50,783 bases of DNA from JANMGV01 sp037440405 (GCA_037440405.1 JBBIUE010000032.1:1-50783), one strand, 5' to 3'. Shown: positions 16,176-25,791, numbered from the stretch's first letter. The notes: generated from the sequence alone by a model not told the origin. A program made the numbers and translations.

Positions 16176-17960
16176 TCACTTCGATATCGAAGGAAGGAAC
16201 TGGTGTGGCTCCAACAGTTGATCGCGGAAGTGGGCGGAGTCGGTGAATCCGTAGAAGGTCGGTTCGAATTTCCCTTCGATGGACACGTCGGCACGTTCGG
16301 GAATTTGGTCTTCCAATCCTGCTCCCCAATAGACGGCATTGATCAGCAGTCGCCGAAGGTCTTCAGATAGCAGATCAACGGAAGCCCCCATGGTGGTCGT
16401 AAAAACGCGGTTTGTCTCTCCTTGAGGGTTCTTGTAATTTCGCATCCAAGCCAAGGGCATCATGGGGTCGTTTTTGGGGCCTTCGACGGGGGGCGAATCC
16501 GCTTCCATGCCAGATAGGACTTGCCCGAACAACAACACTTGAGCATCATCTGGAAGGTGAGCAATCCCGTACACGTCGGTTGGGCCAAAGACATCGGCAA
16601 CGCCACTCAGGAGCGGCGATTCCTTCATCGCCTCGGCAATCACGCCGCGCGTTGCTTCGACTTTGTGGTGGCCATGATGGCTTATCCAAGTATCGCCGAG
16701 GACTTGTTGCCCGAACCCTCCTTGCCAATCCGAGCTATCGAAACTCCACGAACGATAGGGGCTGTCGGAGTTTCGTCCGTAACGAAACGCATGAGTCGAT
16801 GTCCGCAAGCCCAAAATTGCACCGCCACGATGAAAGAAATCAACGATGTGCTTCATTTGCCAATCGGGGAGTTCGCGAAAGCGCGTGAACAGAACCATAA
16901 CGTCAGCGTCATCCAGAAGATGTAGGCCGGGGATATTCTTGGTATAGTTCGGATCAACGCTTCCCGTCGCCGGATTGATGGCGAACAGAACGACGCATCG
17001 GAAACCATGACGCACTAGAATCTCGGCAAGCATTGGAAGGGCCTCTTCGCTCCGGTACTCTTCGTCACCGGAGATCAGAACCACCTTCTTGCCATTGCTC
17101 TTTTCCGTTTGGGGGACCAGTTCAATCCACGGCATGATCTCCTTGCGAAGAGGTCGAATCCAAATATTGCGATATCGAACAGGGTTGCCGTGATCCTGCA
17201 AGACAAGCGGCCCCTTGGGCGGATGAGGCTGGTACGCTGCAACCATTTGGTGAGCCATCGGTCCGATCAACTCACGGGCATGATGCACGAGCACTCCGTT
17301 GTGAAAGACGGTTGCCTTCGCTGGGCGAACGAGCTGTTCTCCTTCGAACTGTGGGGCCTCAAAGATGATATCGAACGTCTGCCATTCACCTGGCTGTCGG
17401 TTGACATCGACCTGGGGTGGAAACTGGCCATAAATTGATGCGGCCTGGCCGTCAGCGTAGGTGTCGTTGTTATAGGAATCAAGTACTTGAATCTCGTAGC
17501 GACCCATCAGGATCACGCCACTGTTACCTCTGCCCTGGCCGCTGGACTGAATCTGCTCGGGCGCACTCCATTCAAGATGAAGTTGGACATCGCCAAATTG
17601 CTCGACTGTTTCCAAGGTACCACGTGTAATCTCCATGTAGCCGTTTTCAACCTTCCAACGAGGCGGACGATTCGAGCCCGCATTTTTCCACTTGCTCAAA
17701 TCGGTTCCGTCGAAGAGGACAACAGCATCGGACGGCGGATCTCCAATTTTCTCCGCTGGCTCGACGCGCGGAGGTCGGGGACGATGGCGATCATGCACTC
17801 GCCAAGGTTGATCGGGCAAGAAGGGAGTATCCGTATAGCCTTGTCCTTCGCGAGGCGGCTCCTGACCGTCCGTGACAGGGACAGCGACGAGGAATAGGAC
17901 ACTCAGCAGCGGTATCAGCAACGTTCGAAGCGAAGGCAGGTTAGTCAAATTCTGCGACAT
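16176..17960 (-). CDS. Secreted DUF1080 (3-keto-disaccharide hydrolase-like) - ThuA-like fusion
   Basis: Two-domain exported protein of about 594 residues. The start is ATG 17960, with GGAGA nine bases upstream; the frame extends to 18011. A signal peptide is followed by a proline-rich linker. The DUF1080 beta-sandwich starts at DAVVLFDGTDLSKWKN and includes GNSGVILMGRYEIQVLDSYNN and a closing VRYRNIWIRPL strand. The second half (KKVVLISGDEEYRSEEALPML onward) is a ThuA-like Rossmann/glutaminase-type domain with DADVMVLFTRFRELPD, FFHRGGAILGLRTSTHAF and HHGHHKVEA. DUF1080 proteins include 3-keto-glycoside hydrolases, and ThuA-like proteins act on oxidised sugars such as trehalose derivatives. 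Joint action on a 3-keto sugar is therefore a reasonable inference but not shown. The gene is monocistronic. Confidence 0.88.
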   Translation of the reverse strand: MSQNLTNLPSLRTLLIPLLSVLFLVAVPVTDGQEPPREGQGYTDTPFLPDQPWRVHDRHRPRPPRVEPAEKIGDPPSDAVVLFDGTDLSKWKNAGSNRPPRWKVENGYMEITRGTLETVEQFGDVQLHLEWSAPEQIQSSGQGRGNSGVILMGRYEIQVLDSYNNDTYADGQAASIYGQFPPQVDVNRQPGEWQTFDIIFEAPQFEGEQLVRPAKATVFHNGVLVHHARELIGPMAHQMVAAYQPHPPKGPLVLQDHGNPVRYRNIWIRPLRKEIMPWIELVPQTEKSNGKKVVLISGDEEYRSEEALPMLAEILVRHGFRCVVLFAINPATGSVDPNYTKNIPGLHLLDDADVMVLFTRFRELPDWQMKHIVDFFHRGGAILGLRTSTHAFRYGRNSDSPYRSWSFDSSDWQGGFGQQVLGDTWISHHGHHKVEATRGVIAEAMKESPLLSGVADVFGPTDVYGIAHLPDDAQVLLFGQVLSGMEADSPPVEGPKNDPMMPLAWMRNYKNPQGETNRVFTTTMGASVDLLSEDLRRLLINAVYWGAGLEDQIPERADVSIEGKFEPTFYGFTDSAHFRDQLLEPHQFLPSISK

Positions 17961-18226
17961 GGAAGTCAATCTCCGTGAGTTTGCAGTTCGATGAGCAACA
18001 GCCTGCCGCAATTCAATGCGTGATGGGATGCAGAGATGTTTGCTAGCAAGCCGAAACGGTGGGAATCATGGGTAAACGAGTACGATAATAGCGTATCAGC
18101 ATAGTTGGCCACTGTGAGCTTGAAAACTAGTCTGGACCTTCGGCAAAAGCCGTTCTAATGTCCCTGACACTGCGGATTTCGATTCTAAGAACCGCACTCG
18201 GAAGTTTGTCGTAAAGAGGTTGTCCG

Positions 18227-18481
18227 ATGGCGAATCAAAACATCAGACGTCGTAGCTCTTCGAGAGTTCGCGTGTGGCGGATTTTTCTTGCAGCCACATT
18301 GCTTGTTGGAATTCCTTCGGGGTGCGCGGTGCCAACTTGGCTCCGTGGCCCTGAGCTTGATGGACCGAATGCTGAACTAGGAAAGGGATTGCGGCCGCAA
18401 TCACGAAGTGGACCGAGAGCGACGGGTGCGGATGCTAGGGCAAGACAGATTGAAGCGAATCTCGGTCTTCGAACAAACTGA
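18227..18481 (+). CDS. Small lipoprotein-like protein
   Basis: An 84-residue reading frame starting at ATG 18227 with AAAGAGG about seven bases upstream. The arginine-rich N terminus (RRRSSSRVRVWR) is followed by a hydrophobic stretch ending GIPSGC, close to a lipoprotein cleavage site although proline at -3 is unusual. The mature part (about 50 residues) is rich in G, P and R and has no recognised domain. It is co-directional with the next gene, with a 240-base gap. No function can be assigned. Confidence 0.6.
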   Translation: MANQNIRRRSSSRVRVWRIFLAATLLVGIPSGCAVPTWLRGPELDGPNAELGKGLRPQSRSGPRATGADARARQIEANLGLRTN

Positions 18482-18725
18482 GATTTTGGCCTGGTTCGTT
18501 TATTTCGTATCGAATGGTGGGAACAATTCGGAATTCAACGGCGTCGAATGGACGCTCGAGGCAACGATAATGCAGTCGATTCCGCCTTTTCCCGAACTCC
18601 GAGCGATTTCTCGCTAGAATTTGGAGTGTGCAACAAGGAATCTCAGTGAAAAATGTTTCCATCCAATCGTCCTTGGGGATACACTTATACTGAGTATCAA
18701 CCTGTGACAGGAGATCGAGGTGCCT

Positions 18726-19787
18726 ATGCCGAACGGAAGAACGCGACCATGGACGGTGGGTATACTGTTGACCGTGCTAACGGTCAGCAATTCTCAGGTA
18801 TCGTCGGCTCAGGAAACGAATGCTCTCAAGAAGTCCGCAACTTGGCAATGGATGGATCCCCATCTGCTCGGAGAGCAGTTCCGAAGTTATTTGGATCTGG
18901 TTCAGGTCGACGCGACAAAGCGTGCAACCGTCGAAGCTGTTTGGCGGGAACAATTGCCATCGTCCCCCGGCCCGCAAATGCTGGAGCACGTCCTCCAGAT
19001 TTCGGGAATGATTGATTCTCGTGTTCGGGCCTATCTGGATCGAATCGATTCGACTTCGACGGAGCTGTCCGACCTGACCGCTTTCCAATGGTTTGATTCG
19101 AAGGTCCCTGGCTGGCTTCAGGACAATTTGAAACTGGTTGCTGGCCGTCAGTTAGCTCAGCGGAAACTCTACGATGAAGCGTTGCAGGTACTCTCTACCC
19201 TCGATGCTAAGAATGTAGTCGACCCTTCGACGTTGATGTTTTATCAATCGATTTGTTACCATCATCTGTTGAAGAAAGTGGAGTGTTTGGAACTGCTTGA
19301 TCGGCTTCTGGAACGCGAAGACGAACTTGTCTCGCGGATCGCAGTGACAGCAAAGTTGATGAAGGCAGACATCGTTCCGCTTGAGGAAGATTCCCTCGAT
19401 GAGATCGCTCGTCTGATGAAAGACGTCGAACGACGGTTGGGACTTGGACGCGCTGGTCAGCGGGTCCAAGAAACCGAAGTTGAGATCGTCAAGAAGCTTG
19501 ATAAGATCATCGACAAGATCGAGCAACAGTTGCAACAGCAACAACAGCAGCAGCAACAGCAACAACAGCGCAATCAGTCCCAAGGGAAACCAGCCGAACA
19601 GAGTGCTCCCCTCGGCGGTAGCGGTCCAGGAGATGTCGCCCCCAAAGATATCGGCAATCAAAGCGGTTGGGGAAATTTACCTCCTGCTCAGAGACAGGAA
19701 GCGCTCCAAAATATTACCAAGGATTTGCCTTCCCATTACCGAGAGGTTATCGAAGCTTACTTTCGCCGCCTTGGAAAAGGCGAGTAG
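18726..19787 (+). CDS. Exported protein of unknown function with polyglutamine stretch
   Basis: A protein of 353 residues; ATG 18726 is preferred over GTG 18720, with GGAG about ten bases upstream. A signal peptide (WTVGILLTVLTVSNSQVSSA) is followed by a helical, repeat-like domain at about 40-240 (LLGEQFRSYLDLVQVDATK; QLAQRKLYDEALQVLSTLD), reminiscent of tetratricopeptide folds. Residues about 245-270 form a charged coiled coil (VEIVKKLDKIIDKIEQ). It runs into about 15 glutamines encoded by mixed CAA/CAG at 19528-19568. The C terminus (PAQRQEALQNITKDLP... AYFRRLGKGE) resembles ends seen on planctomycete proteins of unknown function. Probably a periplasmic scaffold; no enzymatic motif is seen. 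Confidence 0.8.
   Translation: MPNGRTRPWTVGILLTVLTVSNSQVSSAQETNALKKSATWQWMDPHLLGEQFRSYLDLVQVDATKRATVEAVWREQLPSSPGPQMLEHVLQISGMIDSRVRAYLDRIDSTSTELSDLTAFQWFDSKVPGWLQDNLKLVAGRQLAQRKLYDEALQVLSTLDAKNVVDPSTLMFYQSICYHHLLKKVECLELLDRLLEREDELVSRIAVTAKLMKADIVPLEEDSLDEIARLMKDVERRLGLGRAGQRVQETEVEIVKKLDKIIDKIEQQLQQQQQQQQQQQQRNQSQGKPAEQSAPLGGSGPGDVAPKDIGNQSGWGNLPPAQRQEALQNITKDLPSHYREVIEAYFRRLGKGE
19528..19568 (+). repeat. CAA/CAG trinucleotide-type tract (polyglutamine)
   Basis: Imperfect run of CAA and CAG codons within the preceding gene. It encodes a near-continuous glutamine stretch interrupted by one leucine near its start. Mixed codons would limit slippage. Confidence 0.85.
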
Positions 19788-19985
19788 GAGTTTCCTTTTC
19801 TTATCGGAGCCCGTCAGGTAGATCGCGCCGAGTTGGCAGTCCGCGTTCGTATGTCGCGCAATTCGCGGCAAAACCTGTTTGGGCATTTTACTTCCTGCCA
19901 CCGATCTTCTGACCCCACACGTCGCTTTGCAAGAACTTGCTTCACCCGTTCTTCTCGAATCCAGAGATGGTTGACGGTTTTGCGA

Positions 19986-22900
19986 TCAATTCAGATTACG
20001 GGTTCGTCGCGAGGCAGCTTGAAGTTGATTTTCTAGTTCCTGTCGACTCAGAAAAATCATCGGAGCGGTTTGGTCGTAACGACGGCGAATGGAGGCTCCT
20101 TGCCGAGCGTCCAGGACTCGATCGACCTCTTCTTCCAGCGCCTGTAACCATGGTGGTGCCTCGAAGCCAATTCCTGATGGTTCGCGCATCATGACGTGGG
20201 CCTCTTGGACCAACAGATTGAAGGCTGGGCAGTTCTTGTTGTCAATGGTTTGCGACAGTTGTTTCATTGCTGGGCGAACGAGGGCCCTCATTCGATCGAT
20301 GGTCATGGGGCGAATGAAGCGTTCCGCTAAGCGGTCTGCAATCGTGGGCATTCGCATGGCGTAGCGTTCTTGCAGATCCGCCAATTGCTTTTGGTAATGG
20401 TCGGCCTCTTTCGAAATCCTTTCGGACAGGGCTCTCCGCCAAGCGTTCGCAGTCATCGGGCAACCACATCGAACCAGAATCTCGTGAGCCCAGGATACCG
20501 GGCGAAGATTCCAGTTAACCCGGTCATAGCGTACTCGCAATCGCAAGAAGTCGAGAAACATGTATAACATCTCGCCTCGATCCGACTGCGTGGTCGTGCT
20601 GTTGTAGTCGCGGTACTCGCTGAAATGATCGATAATGGCTTCAAGCACGATGTCCAGCCATCGATGGGCATCCTTGGCTGCCAGCTCTCCTTGATCGATG
20701 GCATCCAAGATCGGCTGGAGTTCCTCGTGATAGCCGTCTTCGCGGGCGCGTTCCAACCAATTCGGAATCCCCTGATGAAGAATGGCTCGAACATTCGTGA
20801 GCTTCAAAAACGACTGCGTGAATATCTTGCTGCCAAATTTTTCGATGAAGCTGACCAATTCGTCCCACTGGCTGCCGTGATCGACGGTTTCAAGCACGCT
20901 TAAGCGGAGGGTTCGAGAATGGGCCAGCCAACAATTGAGCAATACCTCGGTCAACGTTTCGAGCAGCGGGATCAGCTCGGCGTGAGGAGGTTCGATCCCG
21001 GTCAATTCGGACAATCGGTCCAGCTCGACCGACGGCTTCAATGCGAGAACTGCGTTTGGGGAGTGTGCAGCATTTCTTCGAGCGTGCCAGGCAAGTGCAT
21101 TGCGGACCAAACAACGGACAATCGATTTGAAACCGAGCTGAAATAACTCGTCGAACTCGGTGACTGCACCTGGACCAACCGGATGATGACTCTCCATGTA
21201 GCGAGCTGTTTCGATCAACTCAATCGACTGGAAAATCAAACCTTGCCGTGGCAACCAACTGAGCAAATGTCCGAGTACCCGTCGCCGCAAACGGACCGCT
21301 AGAATCTGCGATGGATCTCCGCCGCGCACCAAGGGAACATAGAGCAATCGCTGCGTTCGAATCATCGTCAAAAACTGACCGAATTCGTCCTCGACGTCAC
21401 ATCGCCGCCCTGCCATGAGGTACGCAAACAATCGGACTGCCTGTTGGTCCTCATCGGGAAGCAGAGTGATTTGCTTCGGCGGCTCGGCATTCGGACCCTG
21501 CCGCGAAATTCCGACGGCCAGCAACAATCGCAGAGCATCGGAGATCTCAATCGTCGCTCCGATGACTCGTTCCAAGAGCGCCTCTTTGAGAACCCGTTTC
21601 CGATCATATTGCGACATCGATTCGGTATCGGAAGCTCCTTTTGCGATTCGAAACTCGTAGACTTGTCGGATGAGTTCGGTGAGCCCCAATCGGAGCCTCG
21701 ATCCGACATCGCACCAATGCTGGACAGCTTCCAGCTGCCGTTTCGCCATTTCCGTTTCGGGTTCATGCAAGAAGAGCTCTCGCGATAGCGCCACGGACTT
21801 CCACATTTCCGCAACCGCGCTCAGAAAGGTCAAATGCTCATTGAGTCTGCGAGATTCCTCCGACAGCTCGTCTTCGGTTTCCGACTCATCCTCGAAGATC
21901 GGACTATCACGACCATCGTCGGTGCTATCTCGATAGACGACATCCTCGTAAGCAGCATCGAAAATTCCGTCGTCTTCATCCAGAGCGATCCCATCGTTTA
22001 GCAACTCAGGATTTCCCGCCGGGTTTCGAGAACTGCTGAAGAGTCGAAACGTGGGCGGCATCCAGTACTCTTCGCCATTTGCTTCCAAGTAATCGAAGAA
22101 TTTTTCGATGTGATTCCACTTTTCGCTCGCGTTCGAATCCTCGCGCTCGACGAGACTCGATTCCTGATTCAGGGTCTCGAGCCAAAGTCTGGCCAAATCC
22201 GAGAAGGATGTCTGACCGCTTTGCAGGCCTACTCGATTCGCTTGGCTTAGCCAATGAACAAGAAGCGCCATGCTGGCAACGAAATCTTGACGTTCGATGA
22301 GCGCTTCGATGACTAATGCATAAGCCTTGGGAGAATCAAACAGATCGGCGTGAGAAGCCCAAAATCGCAGGTCCCCTGTCGACGCTCCTCCCTGATACCA
22401 TAGCTTCAATGCGCGAGCCACCAATTGCGCTGACTCGAGTGTCTCTGCTGGATCGGTCGCTTGCAAATCAGCGATGGTATGAGCTGCATACTGCCTCCAC
22501 CAATCCGTCAACTCGCGCGTTTCGCGTTCGACGAATTGAATCGTCTCCTGGTCATTCAACGACGCAGCCGCTCGCCACAATCGTGATTGGTAGGAGAACA
22601 AATCCTCCATCAATTGAATCAGATCGTTGACGCGCTGATCATGCACGGTTGCATCGGGGCCAGTAAACCGAGGGAAATTTCCAGCAAATCCCAGGATGTT
22701 CCATGGATCGACTTGAGCACCGCACTCGATACCCCGAATCAAGTAGTCTCGAATCTGACGAGTGATTCTGCTTGCGGCAGCAACCTGCCCGTTGAGCAAA
22801 AGCTGATTGCCCGTCGTCATCAAGCAATCAATTCGGCAGCGAATGCGTGCGGAGGGAACCAAGACTTGGTCCGACTCTTCTTTCGCCGCAGATGCACTTC

Positions 22901-24080
22901 CCATGCGGGCGAATAGCCGCGCGAGGTGGACTCGAGCAAGCTGATCGGCACGCTGCCGGGCAAGTCGAGCGTTGAGGTGTTGCCGTGCACCTCCAAAGGA
23001 CTGGCGACGGATCCGTTGCTCAACTTGCAATCGCTCGGCGTGCGTCCCAGACATGCTTGCAAGCACATCGTCGTAAAACCGATCGCGATTCTGAGCAACC
23101 GGTGTCATCAAGCTGGCGAGACTAATCGTCGAATCAAAGGTATCCGGACCGAATCCACAGACACCAGCTGCCATCAACATGGTTCCCGCAAGAACGGTCG
23201 CCGCTTCGCGAATCAATTCCTCTTTCGGCAGCCCGGTTTCTTCATCGACGCGTGCCAGCAATGCATCCAAAGTTACTTGCTGAACAATAAATCGGGTATA
23301 CCGTCCTTTCAGCGAAATCTGATGGGGATCCCACAAGCCAAAATGATAGTTGGGGCGTTTGTTCACCGGATGATCGAAATCATACGCACGTGGATCGAGA
23401 GCCAGTTCTTCCAGTTGATCAAAATCGAAGTAACAAGCGTGCAGTAGTTCCGAATTGGTTCCTCGGAGAATCTCTAGCGCTTGCCGCACTACTTCATAGT
23501 AAGGGCCATGGGCCACTCCGACACCTTCGATATACAGCGGAATGGGTCGCAACCACTCATGAGCGTACGGTTCAAGGCGGCGTCCCTCAAGAACAGCAAC
23601 AGGGCGGTATCCAACGAAGTCATTGAGCCGGCGAATGGCTCCTGTGACAACTCGCTGCTTATCGTCCCACGGTGGCCCCTGCTCAAGGACGGCCTCGATC
23701 GCTCGTCCGAGAAACAGGCCATTGAACAGCCCCTCGGGCTCTTGATGGAAAAGCAAGTCACAGTGGAAGTCGATATAGGCTGGGAGAAGCTCCAGCCAAA
23801 CTAACTGCAGAACTTGGCTGGCTTGGGAATTCTCGCGAAAAGCCGACTGCTCTTCGGATAACTTGACGAGGCGGTCCTGCAGCCACTGCTGAATCGTTAG
23901 CCACGGCGGCATGCCTGCATACGGGCTGCCCGGTATTGGGCTGCCCGCAATCGCCCATCCGAACAAACGATTGATCGCCTGCAGCGTTTTGGGATCCGGT
24001 TTACCGGATGAAAAATTGAGGTACCCAAGGACCTGAACCAAGTCCTCGTCGCGCCCTCCGATCCGGTCTCGTAACGTCAC
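19986..24080 (-). CDS. Large conserved-looking protein of unknown function (1364 residues)
   Basis: Single uninterrupted frame from ATG 24080. It has no signal peptide and no membrane segment, so it is probably cytoplasmic. Composition is rich in L, R, E and D, with long amphipathic helices throughout, suggesting a helical-repeat scaffold. Landmarks are IGGRDEDLVQVLGYLNF at the N terminus, an RPIPLYIEGVGVAHGPYY segment near 190, VLAGTMLMAAGVCGFGPDTF near 310, and a strongly acidic, probably disordered stretch at about 695-745 (DDGRDSPIFEDESETEDELS). The C terminus is basic (RRYDQTAPMIFLSRQEL). No nucleotide-binding, protease or other catalytic motif is visible. I recall similar giant unknown proteins in planctomycete genomes but cannot name a family. 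It is divergent from the Gfo/Idh/MocA gene and shares its upstream region. Confidence 0.85.
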   Translation of the reverse strand: MTLRDRIGGRDEDLVQVLGYLNFSSGKPDPKTLQAINRLFGWAIAGSPIPGSPYAGMPPWLTIQQWLQDRLVKLSEEQSAFRENSQASQVLQLVWLELLPAYIDFHCDLLFHQEPEGLFNGLFLGRAIEAVLEQGPPWDDKQRVVTGAIRRLNDFVGYRPVAVLEGRRLEPYAHEWLRPIPLYIEGVGVAHGPYYEVVRQALEILRGTNSELLHACYFDFDQLEELALDPRAYDFDHPVNKRPNYHFGLWDPHQISLKGRYTRFIVQQVTLDALLARVDEETGLPKEELIREAATVLAGTMLMAAGVCGFGPDTFDSTISLASLMTPVAQNRDRFYDDVLASMSGTHAERLQVEQRIRRQSFGGARQHLNARLARQRADQLARVHLARLFARMGSASAAKEESDQVLVPSARIRCRIDCLMTTGNQLLLNGQVAAASRITRQIRDYLIRGIECGAQVDPWNILGFAGNFPRFTGPDATVHDQRVNDLIQLMEDLFSYQSRLWRAAASLNDQETIQFVERETRELTDWWRQYAAHTIADLQATDPAETLESAQLVARALKLWYQGGASTGDLRFWASHADLFDSPKAYALVIEALIERQDFVASMALLVHWLSQANRVGLQSGQTSFSDLARLWLETLNQESSLVEREDSNASEKWNHIEKFFDYLEANGEEYWMPPTFRLFSSSRNPAGNPELLNDGIALDEDDGIFDAAYEDVVYRDSTDDGRDSPIFEDESETEDELSEESRRLNEHLTFLSAVAEMWKSVALSRELFLHEPETEMAKRQLEAVQHWCDVGSRLRLGLTELIRQVYEFRIAKGASDTESMSQYDRKRVLKEALLERVIGATIEISDALRLLLAVGISRQGPNAEPPKQITLLPDEDQQAVRLFAYLMAGRRCDVEDEFGQFLTMIRTQRLLYVPLVRGGDPSQILAVRLRRRVLGHLLSWLPRQGLIFQSIELIETARYMESHHPVGPGAVTEFDELFQLGFKSIVRCLVRNALAWHARRNAAHSPNAVLALKPSVELDRLSELTGIEPPHAELIPLLETLTEVLLNCWLAHSRTLRLSVLETVDHGSQWDELVSFIEKFGSKIFTQSFLKLTNVRAILHQGIPNWLERAREDGYHEELQPILDAIDQGELAAKDAHRWLDIVLEAIIDHFSEYRDYNSTTTQSDRGEMLYMFLDFLRLRVRYDRVNWNLRPVSWAHEILVRCGCPMTANAWRRALSERISKEADHYQKQLADLQERYAMRMPTIADRLAERFIRPMTIDRMRALVRPAMKQLSQTIDNKNCPAFNLLVQEAHVMMREPSGIGFEAPPWLQALEEEVDRVLDARQGASIRRRYDQTAPMIFLSRQELENQLQAASRRTRNLN

Positions 24081-24335
24081 AAACTACTCCCAATGCCTAC
24101 ATCCTTGAGAACTAGACCAATGGCAATTTACTCACCAGAGTGGTCTAATCGTAAATTCCAAGTGCCGATCGGTCTAGGACACCGATCAGCCCTTCTGAGA
24201 GAGAGCCTAAACCAAAATCGCAATCGGACCGAAAGTACAAGGTTCATTTGACCGGTTTTCGGTATCGCTCATGTTTGTCGTCGGCAACGTGAAAAGTGCC
24301 GTATTCAGTGATTCTGCGCACGGAGCCACAAGAGT
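24081..24335. promoter_or_regulatory. Divergent promoter region with inverted repeats
   Basis: Between two divergent genes. It contains TAGACCA (24113-24119) with its inverse TGGTCTA (24141-24147), and a perfect 7-bp dyad GATCGGT (24167-24173) / ACCGATC (24181-24187) with a 7-base loop. No clear -35/-10 pair was found, so operator roles are only possible. Confidence 0.35.
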
Positions 24336-25385
24336 ATGGGAGTAGGATTTGGTATTGTTGGCTGTGGCATGATCGCCAAGTTTCATGCGCGGGCCATCCA
24401 AGAAATTTCGGGCGCGAAACTTGTCGCCTGTTACAATCAGAACTTCGAAAAAGCAAAAATTTTTGCTGAAGAGTTCGGTGCGATTGCATGCTCGTCACTG
24501 CAGCAACTTCTCGAACATGCTGACGTTGATGTCGTTAATATCTGTACACCCAGCGGAGCTCACCTTCAACCTGGTCTAGCTGCTGCTCGCGCCGGCAAAC
24601 ACTTGCTGATCGAAAAACCACTTGAAGTGACGACGCGCCGCTGCGATCAGCTCATCGAAGCTTGCCAGGCTGCCAGAGTTCAGCTGGCGACGATTTTTCC
24701 AAGTCGATTTCACGATTCTTCGTTGGCAATGAAAAAAGCGATTGACGCTGGAAGGTTTGGAACGCTGGCATTGGCGGACGCTTACGTGAAGTGGTATCGA
24801 ACGCAGCAGTACTATGACAGCGGGGCGTGGCGAGGAACTTGGAAACTTGACGGAGGTGGTGCACTGATGAATCAGGCCATTCATTCCGTCGATCTGCTAC
24901 TGTGGCTCGCTGGTCCCGTCGTTGAGGTCTCCGCGATGACGGCGACACGTGCTCACGAACGGATCGAAGTCGAGGACGTTGCCGTTGCGACCTTGCGATT
25001 CGCCAACGGTGCTCTTGGCACCATCGAAGCATCGACCGCTACGTTCCCAGGCTCGCTCAAGCGGATTGAAATCGCTGGCCACCAGGGTCAGGCGATCCTC
25101 GAAGAAGAGAACATCGTCAAATGGGAGTTCGCCAAATCGAAACCAATGGATGAACGCATTCGCAAACTGCTAGCCTCCCGCACCCAGACCGGTGGAGGAG
25201 CGGCTGACCCTGCCGCGATCGGCCATCACGGCCACCGGGAGCTGTTCAAGGACTTCCTCAAAGCGCTGAGGAACAAGACAGAACCTGTCAGCGGTCGAGG
25301 TGAGGGACGCAAAGCTGTCGCTCTCATCGAAGCCATTTACCAATCCGCCAAGTCGGGGAGACGTATCAAGCTTGCGGCAGGTTGA
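24336..25385 (+). CDS. Gfo/Idh/MocA-family NAD(P)-dependent oxidoreductase
   Basis: Protein of 349 residues, the normal family length. The N-terminal Rossmann fold has the dinucleotide motif GIVGCGMIAKFHA at residues 5-17 and the conserved VDVVNICTPSGAH strand. The catalytic lysine is in LIEKPLEV near residue 92. The C-terminal domain carries GGGALMNQAIHSVDLLLWL, whose histidine is the usual catalytic position, and the glycine/HRELFKDF segment near the end. Members oxidise or reduce sugars, inositols or similar polyols. The substrate cannot be read from sequence. ATG 24336 has GGAG about ten bases upstream. It stands alone. Confidence 0.93.
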   Translation: MGVGFGIVGCGMIAKFHARAIQEISGAKLVACYNQNFEKAKIFAEEFGAIACSSLQQLLEHADVDVVNICTPSGAHLQPGLAAARAGKHLLIEKPLEVTTRRCDQLIEACQAARVQLATIFPSRFHDSSLAMKKAIDAGRFGTLALADAYVKWYRTQQYYDSGAWRGTWKLDGGGALMNQAIHSVDLLLWLAGPVVEVSAMTATRAHERIEVEDVAVATLRFANGALGTIEASTATFPGSLKRIEIAGHQGQAILEEENIVKWEFAKSKPMDERIRKLLASRTQTGGGAADPAAIGHHGHRELFKDFLKALRNKTEPVSGRGEGRKAVALIEAIYQSAKSGRRIKLAAG

Positions 25386-25534
25386 CGTTGCGCATTTGCT
25401 AAGCACCGCTCCATTCCCCTTTTGCGCCGTATGCCCTTCTGTTCATCGAAGCGACCACGCCGTAGACGATACCCTGGGCATCAGAATATCTTGCTTCAAT
25501 TTGCAACAATCGCCGGGGTAGCAAGTTCTCCCGA
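25386..25534. other. Intergenic sequence after the oxidoreductase
   Basis: No gene or clear terminator seen. Open frames crossing this stretch on the minus strand have no family features. Confidence 0.4.
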
Positions 25535-25791
25535 TCAGGTTGGGACATAATCAAAGGCTCCGTTGCTGATCCGTCGAACAACTTCGGCGTAAACCTGATC
25601 GAGACTCCACAGCGCATGCTCCGTGCGGAAAGCAAGCGGAGAGTTGTCCGGACGGAACCCTAATTACCATCGACGCTGTGAAAACGCTCGGCGACTCTTT
25701 TTTGCCACAAGAGTGGGGACATTTGGTCGTTGATGACCTCAACGTCGGGGAGGACTCGCGGCTCTACGAAGTGAGTGCGAGTACTCGTCAT
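25535..25791 (-). pseudogene. Possible small ORF split by a one-base frameshift
   Basis: ATG 25791 has an excellent ribosome site (GGAGG, seven-base spacer). It opens a 43-residue frame starting MTSTRTHFVEPRVLPDVEV that stops at TAG (25660-25662) just after FHSVDGN. The -1 frame continues immediately as LGFRPDNSPLAFRTEHALW and on to AFDYVPT, ending at TGA 25535-25537. Adding one T to the AATT at the junction would give a single protein of about 85 residues. No family is recognised. It may instead be a genuine 43-residue gene followed by non-coding sequence. Confidence 0.4.
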
